Shown: positions 27,883-41,144, counted from the first letter of the stretch. The stretch is 64,000 nucleotides of DNA from Daphnia pulex (GCF_021134715.1 NC_060026.1:12019001-12083000), one strand, 5' to 3'. Numbers and translations: made by a program. Notes: generated from the sequence alone by a model not told the origin.

Positions 27883-30800
27883 TTACGGGTTACGGTAATC
27901 TTGATTGACGTCGGCAAAGTCCCTAAAGTTGGAAAAGAAGTCATCGTCGTTGAAGAACGAGCTCGGGAAATTGGGAAGGTTGGCGTAGTTGTTGTTGTTG
28001 TTGTTAATCGACGGCTTGACGGGCGGTACGAAAGCTCCGAACTGATCGCCAATCTGCGGTGGTGGTGGTGACGGATAGTTGGACGGGAAGAAGGGCTGAT
28101 GAGGCCGGAATGTGTCCTGGATGATTGGCGACGGTGTCGGAGAGCTGGCCGGGAAGTACTGCGGCTGACTGTTGACGTACGGCCGCTGGTAGTCGTTCGT
28201 GTCGCGGAAGACTCCGCCACCGAGAATGTCGAAATTGCCCGAACCCAAAAGGCTATTCTCCCCGTCGACGAATTCGTTGAAATTATCGGCCACGTAGGGC
28301 GTCCGTTGATTCTGTCGGTTGTTCTTGGTGGAAAAGGAACCGACGGATGACGGCCGACGGGAACGGAACGACGAAGGGCCCGGCAGTGGAGGACTGGGCG
28401 CCACCGTTGGGCTGACTCGTGTGCCATAAGGGCCGCTGTTGGGCAGGAAAGAAGGGCTGAAACGCTGCTCCTCTCCGACAGAATCGGCGATGATGTCGGC
28501 AATGTCGGTCGGCTGATGATGGCTGCCGGATCTGTTGACGGGCGAAAAATCCGGTTCCAGCATCGCTTCGTCATCCTCCAAAACGATGGGCTTCTCTTTC
28601 TTGTTCTTCAGCAATCGCTTCGATGAATTCTTCGACGTCAGAGTCTCTTCGGTCAAGTTGCCACTCGCTCGTTTGTTTTTCTACGTTCAAGGAAAAATAC
28701 CCGCGAAATTTGAATTCAATAAATATATTTGAAAAAACACAATTGATTAAATAGTTAAGAAAAGCGCGAAAAAGCCTCGACGATTTTGGAATTAACAAAA
28801 GAAAAATGGACAAAACAAAACGTCCAAAAAATCAGCGAAATGTTTACAACAGCAGCAGCAGTAAGATAAAAAGTTAGAAGTAGGTAATAAACTTACCTCT
28901 GTGATCAGTCAGTCAGTTTGTTTTTGCTTCGTTATTTTATTTCGTTCTCTTTCTCTATTCGTGTCTTTTTTTTTTAAGGTAGGGGGGTCCGCCGTTTGTT
29001 TGGGTTTGTGCGTGTTACAATTGTATGCTCGTGTGTTAAGTCATCACTTAGTCGACAGTAGTAGTGGTAGTAGTAGTAGTAGTGCCATAAATAGTCTCGT
29101 CGGTCATGGGTATGAAAGTGGGGGTCAGTCGCAGTTCGTCCGTTTTTTTTAAAGGTTTTTCAACATTTTTAAATTATCTTTTTTTTTTTAAACATGGAAC
29201 GATAAAATAACTAATAAGCGGAGGAAAAAAAAACTCGATGCGTAAAGACATGGATAATAAGAATAGGAAAAACTTCTTCATTTCAATTTCAAATTTGAAT
29301 TCCAATCAATGGAGTCGTCGTGAGTTGGAGAGTCCGGGACAGTACGAATGTTGTTGTTGTTGTTGTTCTGTGTGTTTTGTTTGTGTGTGTGTGTATGTGT
29401 GTTTTTTTAATCTTTGGGCAAGGGGTTTAATTGTTTTTTTAGCTGGAGTTTGTAATTTTTTTTAATTGGCTTGTTGCCGGAACTGCAAAAAAGAAACACA
29501 CACAAAGTCAAAGAAAAAAATATAGTCAATATTCAAATATTTAAATTTTCTGTTGGTCTTACTAAAAATGATTACTTTTTTTTAAATTACGTTTTTTCTA
29601 ATAACTACTGAAATTACTAACGAAAAAATCAATTATAGCGGGATGATTTGATTATACTGCTGCTGCTGTCAGTCGAAAGTCTATTCCAGTCAGTTTCCAA
29701 TGTTTCCAAGAGCTAACTAAATTTATTACGTTTCTGATGATTCTCGTCAATTTCGTAGTTTTTAATTTACAAGTCAATTTTTCGTATTTTACAAGTCAAG
29801 TAATGTGGAGTCGTTGAGTCTAAACTTCCGTATCTAGTGACTAAGAGTCTCTCTCATCCCTACCTAACATTACGTTTCGTTTTTGATTAAAATTATTTTC
29901 TTACCTGAGCGCTGGGTCGGGCAGGTCGGTTCTGGGCTGGTCTCTTGGCTGGGGCATCTGCTTGTCCAATCAAATCGAATTACAATCTGAGTCTAAACGA
30001 ATGTGATTTTTTTGGGAGGTGTTGTGGTGTCAATTACCTTCACGGCCAGCCTCGGGGAAAGCGTCGAATCCGCCCAAAGCTTTCAAGTTGGGGAAATCGT
30101 TGAGAGCGCTATCCATGAATCCTTCGCTCTTGGAGTCGGGCTCTGAAAATGTCCCACAAGGATTCCTTCATTAATCCATTCGTAATTCACCAAACAGTTG
30201 AGATTCTACCTGGCATGCGTCCCTGGAAGTCGAAGGAAGGAAGTCCGCTGGTGAAACCGGAAGGGAATCCACCGGTGAATTCGGGTTGCCTTTGGGGACG
30301 CTCAGCGGATGATCCAGCGGAAGGGCGGGCTGGGCGCTGGGCTGGTTGCTGGCGAGCGGGTCTCTCGACTGGGCGTTCAACTGGACGTTCGATGGCATCC
30401 CTGGATGGGGCGAAGATCTCCGATGGAGTGGATGAAGGACCGAAAGATGGCGGAGCTCCACCACGGGTGGAAGGATCGATTTCCTGCTCCTGTTGGGGAC
30501 GCTCCTGAGCAGGGCGTTGATCCGGTTGAGCGCGCTCCTGGGTACGTTGAGCCTGAGGGCGACGCAATTCAGTTGGAGGAGAAGCGCGGAAAGCATGCTG
30601 GAGAGGTACGCCGGCTGGCTGCTGTCTGGCGGATGGTCCGGCACTGGGGCGGTTTCCAGCATCGAAATCCACCTGTCGCTTCTGTTGGTTGACGTTCCTC
30701 TTGTTGGGGAAAACTGGGACTTGCATCGGCTTGCCGACTACCACGCCGCTGCCTGTGAATTCAACCCATTAAAAGATAATCGAAATTAGAAGGGGCATAG

Positions 30801-31899
30801 TAATTATGATAACACAAAATTTGAACAAAGGAAACAGTTGTGTCCCTGTGACCCCGATGGCGATCGGAGCGCAACCGGAGAACGGCGAAATTCTTTTTCT
30901 TTTTGGTCAAAAAGTTCTATTCATAATAGCGCACATGTTGTATAGCTTGAAGGCGTATGTAAACCTTTCTCCTGTCAGTTGTAAGGGAAAAAGTAAACAA
31001 AAATACAATCGACACTGACCTTCCGACAATTTCTAATTGTTTGGCCACCGCACAAGAAAGGAAATGCAACCTCCGGAAAAAAGAAAAAAAAGACAAAAAA
31101 ATCTTACCATCGTTCACAATCAACGAAATGAAAAGTTCTTTTATTTTAGAAATCTAAAAAAGTTTCACCAAAGATTAAGAGAGAGAGAGACGATTGGAGC
31201 CCAGCGGATTCAAGACTTTCATCGCCTTCGGTGTAGCGCCCAATGGTTTGTTGTTCTTACTGCCAAATGATTGCGGGCATGATGGGTTTTTAGTCGGCGT
31301 GTGGATGAGCGATCATGTACATAATACTGCGCATGTGAACCAGTTTCCTTTGTCTTCAGGGGGAAAACTATATGGCGGAAGAGGGAAATTCAAAAAAAAA
31401 TCTGCTTTGCCAAAGGAGGAAAATGCTGTTTCACATTTTGGTCAGAAAACGGACGGAGGGGGGGTGAAAGTTAGACGATCTGTCGTTACGCATCAACACG
31501 GATAACGTTCGCAGTTCCTTTTGAGGACTTTCTCTCGAGAATTCTCTTTAAAAAAATCAGAAGAAAGAGAGTCGAGGCGACAAAAGAATTTTCTTGGAGG
31601 GGGACAAGACAAAATCACAAAACTTTTACTCTCTAGTGTTACGACCTCCCTGTGAACATGTCGACTAACTCCGAGAGAAAGAATTCGTCGTGTCACGCAA
31701 ACATCTTCAGAATAGAAATTTCTTTACGACCTGCACGTACACTCAAAAGGTGACAAGCCCCTTGTTGAATCAAATTCGAGCAGCGAATTAAATAAAAATA
31801 AAAATTTGTGGAATAAAACTTACGTCGTCTAAGGTAATCGACTTCAGATGTAGCGGAGATGACGGCGACCAGGCACATCAGGATCACAACGGATTTCAT
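27883..31899 (-). CDS. Secreted Pro/Gln/Arg-rich low-complexity protein, two possible 3' ends
   Basis: Not assigned to a known family. Exons on the minus strand: 31899-31824, 30752-30210, 30142-30038, 29957-29905, then either 28680-27883 (total 524 residues) or a seven-codon terminal exon 29482-29462. All junctions keep phase. Residues 1-17 form a signal peptide (MKSVVILMCLVAVISATS). The second exon is extremely rich in Pro, Gln, Arg and Ala, with RPVERPVERP-type repeats and dibasic sites; the third is acidic (EPDSKSEGFMDSALNDFPNL). The long last exon is Pro/Asn/Phe-rich (PSPPPPQIGDQFGAF, runs of Asn, FFNDDDFF). The composition suggests an extracellular or cuticle-associated protein; that is an inference. 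Intron 1 is 1.07 kb. A donor-like site at 28898 on the minus strand may mark another, non-coding exon. Confidence 0.75.
29462..29482 (-). CDS. Alternative seven-codon terminal exon of the Pro/Gln-rich gene
   Basis: An acceptor CTTTTTTGCAG precedes codons for FRQQAN and a stop. Phase 0 matches the exon ending at 29905, so an isoform ending here would lack the 266-codon last exon. Supported only by splice consensus and phase. Confidence 0.4.
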   Translation of the reverse strand, partial: FRQQAN

Positions 31900-32042
31900 T
31901 TTGGTTTCGAATGGAACTGTGCTGTCTTGTATATAATAAAAATGTAATGCGTCACTCGAATCGAATCGGAGGAGAGAATTGGAGGTGTTACTCGTTGGAA
32001 GAGTAGCTGGAAAGTGATGTCGTTTACAGCGGCTGCTCACCT

Positions 32043-32051
32043 CTTTTTATA
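32043..32051 (-). promoter_or_regulatory. TATA box of the Pro/Gln-rich secreted protein gene
   Basis: TATAAAAAG on the minus strand lies about 145 bases upstream of the start codon, leaving a leader of about 110 bases. Confidence 0.6.
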
Positions 32052-33318
32052 TGAAATTTTTTCCGTTCGGGAATACAGGGCAGGCCCAGTTGGCCCCTTG
32101 TGCGAGTGCACAGCGCAAGGAGGGGGAAATAATCCACCAGAAAAAAAAATTCACCGCTTTTTTTCGCCATGTTAAAAAAAAAAACCCTCCTCCTTGTCTA
32201 TACTTTTAGCCTACTTCTGCGCCAAAGCGCGTCGAGAGTCCGCCTATTGCCCCCTCCCACCTGGAAGCTAGTATCATTTCGGGCTGCAGCAACAACCGCA
32301 TTTGCGCTTTCTACCGCCCCTTTTGCCTTTTCTCTCTCTATCTGCTTCAACCCGTCTCCTTTGTTGTTGTTGTTGATATTTTGGTTGGGGTAGATGTTTT
32401 GCCGATGTATGAGTTACCAAATGGTGGCGCTAAACACGTGACTGGATCCACGGGATCCCAGGTGTTGGACGAGCTGTCTCGGGTCGGTCACTCACATTAC
32501 ACACCTTAATAGATCGCCCGTGTTTCATCTTCTCCTTTGTTGAATGGTCTCTCTTCTTCTTCTTTCTCACACGTCATTGAACACGAATAACTGTCCCCGC
32601 CATTTTCTATTTTTTTAAGGACTGCCTAATAAAAAAATGGGAGATATTATGTGACAAATAGAAAATCTAAAAGAAGAAGAAGAAGTATACCGCGACATTA
32701 TTTTAGTTCTTGTGGTCTCGGGTGTGTGTTTGAGGTCATCTGGGCTTCCTATATTCGGGCTCCGTTATTATCTCAGCGAGCAGCTAGAGGTCCTTGGTCC
32801 TTTGGCCACCTGAAAATAAACACACGACGTCCGTACCAGTATATTTTCACCCGCCAAGTTCACCTGATTTTTTCTTCTTTTCCTTCCTTACTCGGTAGAG
32901 GTGTACATACTGCGAATTGATTGCCGTGCAGAGTGCCCAGACGGTTCAGGTTATTAGGGCGACCCCTGTTCTCGTTTCGGTTCCGTTTCCTACACACATA
33001 CACACACACAAGGCAAGTCAGCCCATTATTTATGACTTTGCCGCCACGGCACGACGGCCACCTTCTTCTTCTTCGTGCTGGCGTCAGCCCATTTTGTCTC
33101 CTTTTTTCCTTAAGTAATACGTTTATGACTTAAGACTCATAAAATTACAGGGGCGAATAAAAAATAAAAAAATCTCGCGAATCGAAACGGAGAAATTTTC
33201 GAATTTCTTTTTTTTTTATACTCCCGCCAATTTCTAATTGTTCGCCATTTCGATGTATACAATTTAAAGACCGGCTTCATTTGGCCGCTGCACGTTATTT
33301 TCATAAAGATTAAAAATG

Positions 33319-33349
<31 letters not shown>

Positions 33350-35643
33350 CAACGGACCACCACCAATCTGATCACGCGGAAAAGACACGCAATGTAATTC
33401 GGGAAGAGTGCCTTGCTCCACATCCGCGAGCGTGAATCATCCCATCGTTGCTCGTCTATGAGTAACGGGCATCTATTAAGAATTCAGCAATTTTTTGTTT
33501 TCTCATCCACCGCCCTATCTCTCTTTCTCTCTATCTCGTGTGTGTGTGTGTTGAAAGATGACACGCTAAGTGGGGCCGAAAGCAGCAATCTGCCCTGGCG
33601 GCCAATTGTTCCAATAGTCTGCTGTGCCACTTATTTCGTGAAAGAAGAAAAGAAATGGAATAAACATTTTGTACGGCAGTAAATATGTAGCTAAAGCGGA
33701 TGAGAATGTCTGGTTTATTAGTAAATTATCAAAAAACAAAAACTGGTTCGATAATACTCAATTTTCTTTTTTAATTATTTGGCCAAGTCAGAAATGAAAA
33801 AAAAAAAGATAAGGCGAGGCAAATTTAGGATCTGTGTCGTCCCGCGCGAGGTATTAAAAAAAAAACACTATTCTCCCGGTCCACCACCCCGCCCGCCTCC
33901 CACTCTGCGAGGGGACGGGACAGTAAAGAAATAAAAAAACGTATATATACACGTGAAATAGAAATCGTCTTCTTCTTTCTTTCTTCTGGGTATCTGAATC
34001 AGAACGAGGTAAATAATCCCTATAAATAATTCTTCATGCATAAAGAAGAAGCCAAGAAGAAAAAAAGAAGAATAAACGAACATGTTTACGATCAAGTCGA
34101 TTTTGGATTTTCTTGGCCGAGGTAGGAAAACGAACGGGGATAAGAGACAATGAGCAACCGCTCAACAATAATACATGAAATTACGTAAGAACGTGTTAAC
34201 TTGAAGGGTCGAGACGGAACGGTGACGGCACACATTTTTTTCCCCCCTTTAGCCACGAAAAACTAAAAAAACTTTGTTCGAACAAAAGGACGTACTAAAT
34301 GCGCTTAAGAACATGAAAAACCATGCCAGGTCGCGACTGTAACATGTTCATCCTATTCCCGACTTGTTCTCGATTCTTTTCTCACGAGCTCTTATAATTC
34401 TAATTCAACGACAACGATTCACGTTAACCACGTCGTTTATCATTCTCAAGACTTTCCATCAAAGCAAACACAAATAATCCCCGCAATCAAAACTATCAAG
34501 TCTCACCGTGAATGGCTCACGTCATCTCTTCTTTCTCTCTTTTGAAGCCAATCTTAATTCCCACATTTGGCGTTCATCATCAAAGTCGAGGTGCGTTCTA
34601 CATAAAGGTCACGGTTAAAGCTTGAGAAAACCGCGCGAAATTCAAAATGATTATTATTTTAGTATTTTTTTTAAACCCCCCCCGGAAACCAAACATGTTG
34701 TTGCCCTTCAAGTGCCCTACCGTGTTCGGGGCAGTCACGTTCTGCATAAACCGTTGGAGCGTGAAGGAGACCGACGCCGAAGTTTTAACACAGCCAAACT
34801 TATAAAAATTGCAACTGTACTATTTCGCGAACCCCTCCCATTTTGTAACCCCCTGTCGTTAGTCACGGAACAATCTCACGTGGAAAAAAAAAGAGAGAAG
34901 TTTTTAAATGTTTCTTTTATAATAAGCCCGCAAAAAGAAAAAAAGAAGGTATAGATACCGGGGAAGTAGATGATAATAACAAGGTAGAATGGAACAGTTA
35001 AAAGACCAACGGGAAAGAGAAAAGGAGTGGGGGTTCAATTGAGGAAGTTTTTAACGCAACAACAACAACAAAACAGCAGTCGCCGTTCGGTTTGTGTGTT
35101 GGCTAATGAAATGTTGAAACACACGATGTCGCCGGTAGAAAAAAAAAATCCCACTTTGGGAACTAGACAGCGCAAGTGCGCACGCATAAAGCAATAATTG
35201 GACGATAGCGAGTTGGATCGAAACGGGGAGAAAGCCATCGCATCTTGAGGCCATTTGGAATTCTTTTTTTTCGAGCAGACCCAGCTTTCACGGTCTGAAT
35301 TGAGAGAAGAAAAGGAAGAAAAAAAATAATAACGAGCTAACGCTCGATGCCCCGATCTAAAACGATGGCGGTATAGTGGTGGAATGAGGCTTGAAGACGC
35401 GTTCTATCTCTGTCCCCCTCTAGACGCTCATGCAAAACTACCGTACGACTATATGCCGTTGCCGCGTGTCGGGGAGCGAAAATGAGGTCAGTGGCGATAA
35501 CAACATTTTCGAAAATTTTGTAAATTTTGTTTTTTTAACGGGGGAAATTGAAAATGAGAGAAATTTTTTTTTGTCTTTAGGCTCGTCGGTGCGTCATTTT
35601 TTTGTAGGCCGACAAAATAAACGGGAGGAGGTGGTCGGTCAAT
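32052..35643. other. 3.6 kb intergenic region, no gene seen
   Basis: This lies between the promoter of the Pro/Gln-rich gene and the 3' end of the family X polymerase gene. It holds many homopolymer runs (A run at about 33319-33346), a (GT)n tract at about 33540 and AT-rich DNA. Open frames are short and composition-driven. Confidence 0.5.
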
Positions 35644-38076
35644 TTAAAAATTGCGCTCCCATGGTTCTCGATAAGTCAATTTGAGATGATGGAAGACGTC
35701 TTGCTCTGTTTGAGCTGCTATCCAGCGGTTCTGTGAATCGTTACCAAGAATGGCTGATTTAAGATTATCGAATGTGTGCGCAATGCATGGATGCCACCCA
35801 CCTGGCCATTGTCGTGCAGGCCCATGCTGCTCAAAGAGTAGTTGAGGCTATCCTTGGCGTACTGCCGAAGACTGCGGTTGTACTGTTTACTGCCCGTCCA
35901 GCCGACCTGAGCATAGGGATACTGCGCATTCGTTGACCCGACTAGATCCACTCGTATAGCGCGCCATTGTCGGTTCAAATTCGCCAACTGGAAAGGTCCT
36001 AAATTTCTCTCACCTAACACAAGGAAACTGATACGTAGGCAAAACAAATGTGGCACAAGTCGTCAAAAAAAAAACATACCAGAAAAGTCGCGCCGTTCGA
36101 ATTCATCGAATCGATCGTCAAGCGGGTACTTAAAAATGATCATCGTCGTCGGCAAATGTTCGTTTGTCGAACCAGAGGAAAGTGGGCTGGAAATAATTTC
36201 GATAACTTTCCGTGGCCCGTCTGTGTGCGTGGCTCGTGACCAAACGACCAGACCTTTCTTGTTCAATTCGTCTAGAACGGCTGCAATTAAACCGTAATCG
36301 CCATCCTCGCGCTCCGGATACGAAAATAGCACATCCAGATCGTGACCAGAAGATTTCCCGCTAACATGAATTCCCCGAGAGGAAAGAAACGCGTCGTTAT
36401 TTATACTTTTCGTTTGTCATCTTTAGTTGGGATCGTATTAAAGGGATATCAATCTCAATCTTACCGGCGAAATCCTCCGTTCATGCTAGTCACGACAGAC
36501 GGCAGGATGAGCTTTGCTAAATCTGTGATGTATTTGTACGTATTTTCGGCCTCCGCCCGCAACAGCGGTCGATTCAAATCGTCGTAGAAAGCCACTCCTA
36601 TATAAAATATGAAATTAACAGGCGCCATGTATAAAACGCTTGACTAACAGTGAACAATCCCAGGAAAACGGTACCGTGTGCTATCATGTCGTTATTGGCA
36701 ATGTCGTGTTGATCAAGTTTCTTTACGTCTTCAACCGTGCGTAGACCCTGGGCATACCATTTCTCAGCAATAGATGGGCCAACTCCGTAGACTTTACAAA
36801 ATATCTGGAAAAAAATACACATTAAAAAATTTCAACAATGCAACAATCGCATGGGAAACAGTGGCGAAAGACAAAAAACCTGGAGTGAGAGAAATTTCTT
36901 ATCGTTTCTCTTTTCTTCCACTTCCGGACAATATCCAGATTCGAGAATTTGGGTTGCAACTCGCAGCGCATGACCATTTCCGAGACCTTTAATCCCTTTT
37001 AACTGAATGAAAACATAATTAAGTTAGTGATTCGAAAGAAAACATGCACCAATACTGCGAATTGTCATTCAGTAAGCTTCTAACGCTTTACCATAATAAT
37101 ATTACCTGTTGTGAGTTAGTTGCCTTGAAGGGTAAGCATTTTATGGCAGCGGCAGCTCGTGCGAAAGCAAGAGCACGATTTTCGTCAGTTTTCGTTTGAT
37201 GACAAATTTCCCAATATTCACTTAGTAAATCAAGGGCTGCCTGTAATATATCATGAGATAATTAAGTGTGTCATTGTGTCAATAGGATTCTTTAAATTCT
37301 GCATTCCTCATTGTTGTGCACCGGCACAGACACAACAACAGAGTGATGATTCAGACTCATTTTTCTTAAATGCAACCATGCATTGGAAAATGCTAAAATG
37401 GTATACAAATACATAATAATCTTACTGCTATTTCTTTGTTCTGGTGATCCAAGATAGCTTTTCTTTCAGGGATGCATTCATTAAATGCCTTCAAGTCAAA
37501 TTCTGGAATTGGGTACAAAGGAATCTCTTCATGTGGGACAACATCGTCAGCTTTCTTTTCATGAGAAGGTATGGAAGGTAGCAGGAACCCAGTTTCTGAT
37601 ACCAAAGAATGACATCTGTGCAAGAAAAATATGTTGCACCAAAACAAACTTGCTAGATAATTTTAATTATTTCCATACCTGACACATTCAGCAAGCCATT
37701 TAGCATGTAATATATAACCTTTCCAGGATTTGAATTTCGAGAATTCTTTGCTTTCCAAGACATCCTCTTTAGTTTCAAGTTCTGATAAGACATGAGTTAC
37801 ATTGGCTCTATAGATATAAATTGAACATTAATGAAAATTGGTGACACAATTTTAAATTCTTGAGTAGTAAAATTATCAATAATACGTCATTCTGGTTGAT
37901 AGTGTAAGGCCCATTTTGTTAACAGACTTCTCCATAATTTCAAGTCTTCTGGGTCCAATACAATCAGGGAGAATGTAAATTATTTGTTTGTTATTGATAC
38001 TAGTAGAAACAATTTTAGTTGGTCTTGAATCTTCTTCATCTTCATGCAGCTTTCTTTTCTTCATTGAAATCGACAT
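35644..38076 (-). CDS. Family X DNA polymerase, Pol mu / TdT-like, with N-terminal BRCT domain
   Basis: A nuclear gap-filling polymerase of non-homologous end joining. Ten in-phase exons on the minus strand: 38076-37886, 37807-37679, 37615-37426, 37240-37106, 37002-36880, 36804-36675, 36597-36465, 36360-36080, 36013-35802 and 35730-35644, giving 536 residues. The N-terminus has a basic nuclear-localisation-like stretch (KKRKLHEDEED) and a BRCT domain at about residues 25-110. Helix-hairpin-helix motifs follow (LKGIKGLGNGHA; VYGVGPSIAEKWYAQGLRT). The palm holds GGFRRGKSSGHDLDVL with Asp351 and Asp353, and Asp460 in AIRVDL, the three metal-binding carboxylates. GWTGS (475-479) is the Pol mu/TdT version of the motif that reads YFTGS in Pol beta and lambda. 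The last exon was placed by its TdT-like end, YREPWERNF. Which of Pol mu or TdT it matches functionally cannot be read directly. Confidence 0.93.
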
Positions 38077-38444
38077 TTTCGGTGTCTTTTATAGCAATTA
38101 ACCGAAGAAATTTACAGAAGCTTATGATAAAATATATGTGGGAAGCCTGTAAGGTATTTGAAAACAGATATTCAGATTTAGAATTCAGACGTTTTGTTTG
38201 CATGAAATCGGGTTTCCAATTTTCCATCGGCGAACAGCTGATAAACGCACGTGGGATTGTTTTTACTGATGAAGTGGTTTTACTGATATCCCGACTTCGT
38301 TCACACCCTCTATGTTCTATGAACAACATCACAAAATGTTTGATAGCGTCATCTACACAAAAACCAACCAACTAAATTATTTTGAATTTTCAGAGGGAAT
38401 TGAAAACAAAATTCATGTTAATGTATTTTTATATAATTCAACGA
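38077..38444. other. Short intergenic between GT31 gene and polymerase gene
   Basis: A 368 bp gap on the minus strand that must hold the polymerase promoter and the GT31 3' end. Antisense frames across it (38019-38375 plus, 38042-38371 minus) overlap the polymerase start and have no family likeness. Confidence 0.5.
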
Positions 38445-39618
38445 TTAGCAATTAGATAGCCCATGAGATAATCGCTTCCACAGATCGAACATATCATCTT
38501 CCTTGATCTCATGCACTGCAGCTAGCTTTGCCATAGCACAGGTATCACGTATTTTTTCAATTTTTGGACGACTGTTCGAAAATTGGGGGTAATGGTGGTG
38601 CTCTATGTTAGGCAGATTATTAGCTATCATCCCAGTGATGAAAATATCCTCCAGTTTGAAAAACGTTTCATTCAACGCAGCTCGATAAAGTTGCTCGGCG
38701 ATATCGCTAGTCAGGACGTAAGCGGGCCCCGTGTGGAAGTTGGGGTATTTTGACTCACTGAATTGAGTTTTGGAGATGTAGTACGGGGAATGAATGTCAC
38801 GAGACGGTCTCCAGCCCTTTGCCAAATGACCCAGGATAGTTTGACGGCGATTGACGACCTCGTCCAGAATAGCTAATAACACCGGCATGTGAATGTAGAC
38901 ATCATCGTCCGTCTTCAACACGTATTTGACACGATTGCAGTAAGTCCAACTCCATTCCAGTGCCGATATCGTTTTCAGTGTTAGGTTGTTATACGTGTCG
39001 ACGAACATACCCTTTTCACAGAAATGTATATAATACAAGTTTTAAAAAATGTGATGAACTTAATTATTTTTACCTAAATTATATCGCCGTAGAGGAGGTT
39101 CTCTCGTTCAATTTGTTCATTTATCGAACTGTTTTTAGAAATGCCTAGCATGAAAGCCAAGCCAATATCTTGGTGGAAGGCAACATTTCCCCAAGTGGAA
39201 CGTACAGTGTTACGTCGTGAAACGTGACTAGTAGCAGAAGTCACCAAAATCATCAACTTCATTCCCTCACCTTGCTGTGGACATACGTCATTAAATGGCA
39301 TATAATGTCCAGTTTGATACAAGATACTGGTTGTTATAGTAGGATTTTCTTCTCCAGAATTTTCTTAAATTTATATTGGTGAGATATTTTGTAATTAAAA
39401 TAAATTAAGCATATAAGATGGATCGTTATTTATGATTTCATACCATAGTGGTCGAGATTGCTGTTCTTCATTGGACGCGAGACCCTTGCGTTCCGTCGGT
39501 TCAGACAGACTATTGCTGCAACTAGTATTAGAAACCATAAAGAAAAGAGCACACATGCTATTTTTTTGTCTTCCCGTGTGGGGGATTTAATCTTGCATAA
39601 TGAACGGCAAAGTCTCAT
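38445..39618 (-). CDS. Beta-1,3-galactosyltransferase-like (GT31), frame interrupted by one in-frame stop at an exon end
   Basis: Type II Golgi glycosyltransferase. Exons on the minus strand: 39618-39444, 39363-39074 and 39011-38445; together 344 codons including one internal stop and the terminator. Residues 20-39 form a signal anchor (IACVLFSLWFLILVAAIVCL) after a basic cytosolic tail. Family motifs: RRNTVRSTWG, FMLGISK, NLLYGDII, FVDTYNNLTLKT, the Mn-binding KTDDDVY, GPAYVLTSD and EDIFITGMIA. The second exon ends with a TAG codon immediately before the GT donor, between DII and GMFVDTY; related enzymes usually have a Gln codon there, and CAG at the donor would be normal. Everything downstream is intact and well conserved. 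This may be a recent null allele, a sequencing error or a young pseudogene. It lies upstream of and in the same orientation as the polymerase gene. Confidence 0.85.
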
Positions 39619-41144
39619 ATCTATAAATAGAACACCAAATTAAGAATGAATAGATTATAATTGACATGATATAATAAACGTTACTGTTTTAAATAAAAGC
39701 TATTTGGATTTTTGAATAATAATATGATGCTGATTCGAAATGAATTACGCGCGGTGCGGTTTATTTAAGATTTCACCTAATAATAATGTTGCGGTCAAAT
39801 TTAATAATATTTTGTGTGGCGTTTTACCTGTTGAAGCTTAGTTAAGGCCTATAGGATAGCGAAAAGGAGTTTTGCAGGAAATAATGTCGGTATTTACATT
39901 GGAGAAAATCGGGAATGAAGTTTCGATACTCGATCGATATAGTTGAAAACGTTGCTGCCCATTTGCCTAATAAATCCTAGGCTGTGTTAAAATTCGTGCA
40001 GTCTCGTTAATTGTTGCCACTGATAAGTCAAGTTTGTCGAACAAATGCAGGATACTGAGGTTTTGCTTCACTTTCTCTTATCAGGACAGTTAAAAAAAGT
40101 AACGCATTGTATGTATGACCACATCATATGTCTCGCGCATATAGCTTATCTCTCACATTCGAAAAGCGAACCATAACCTAGATCTAACCGTTATCTACAG
40201 CAAATATTTATCCGTTTCTGCGGGAGCCCATGCCCCATGCTGACGCTGGAAAATATTTTATTATGCGGACCATGGAATAACCATGATTGAATTTCAGGAT
40301 CCATCACTAGATTTTCTTCAAGTAACACATTTGGTTGACGTGGAGACAATTGACAGCCGATCAAACAATAATTATGGAGAGTAAAGTAAATAATGTCGTG
40401 TCGTCTGAAGTTAAAGTGATAACAGCCATCTGTTAGTGACGAGATCAACAAATAAATTTTTAAACAGAAATTTTGAATTTCGCGGCTATTTTATGGGATA
40501 ATTTCCTCTCTCCAACTTCATTTGTTAGAACTTAGAAATAGTTTTTAAGTTATTATTTTAGCTTTGATATAATGGTAGGATCGACTTATTCTCGAACAGC
40601 TTCACTATACACCTAATCATCACGTCAGAGATCAATTTCAAATTTACTTTTGAAATACCGGTAAGCAATTAAGGTGTTCCCCGTTTTCCCTTTCCGCCAT
40701 ATAGAGTCAATCCATCAACTTCCTTGTAATCAATCGTCGATTATTAGCATTATATAACCGTTCTTGAAAGGAAAACAATACAGGCTATATCCGTAGTTTC
40801 ACTATAGTTTCCTGTACTACAGCTTATAAGCTGTAGTATATGACACACACGCTTTATTTTACTTATTACGAATTTACGGTATTATTTTTTATCTACATTT
40901 CACTAGCCTATTGTAAAATTTTACTATTCGGACCAGAGTAGCCAAATATTGCTGTAAATTTGTTATGTTGCTCGGGAGTGTGTTATACATACACTGTTAC
41001 TACGCAAATCAATTGGATTTATAGATTTTTCACACGCCCCTTTTAGTACCGACTTTCATATCCATTTCTATATATGTATTAATACATATGCTGTGGCATT
41101 ACTGATGCGCTTTTGACTTCCGAGTTTCAGTAAAAAATGTACCA
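39619..41144. other. 1.5 kb intergenic region, no gene seen
   Basis: AT-rich DNA between the divergent GT31 gene and the first small secreted protein gene. The 86-codon frame at 40191-40451 is unsupported. Confidence 0.5.

Noticed and set aside
28899-29150. Possible extra exon of the Pro/Gln-rich gene ending at a good donor (28898)
   Set aside because: All three frames contain stops near the donor, so it cannot be an internal coding exon; it may be untranslated.
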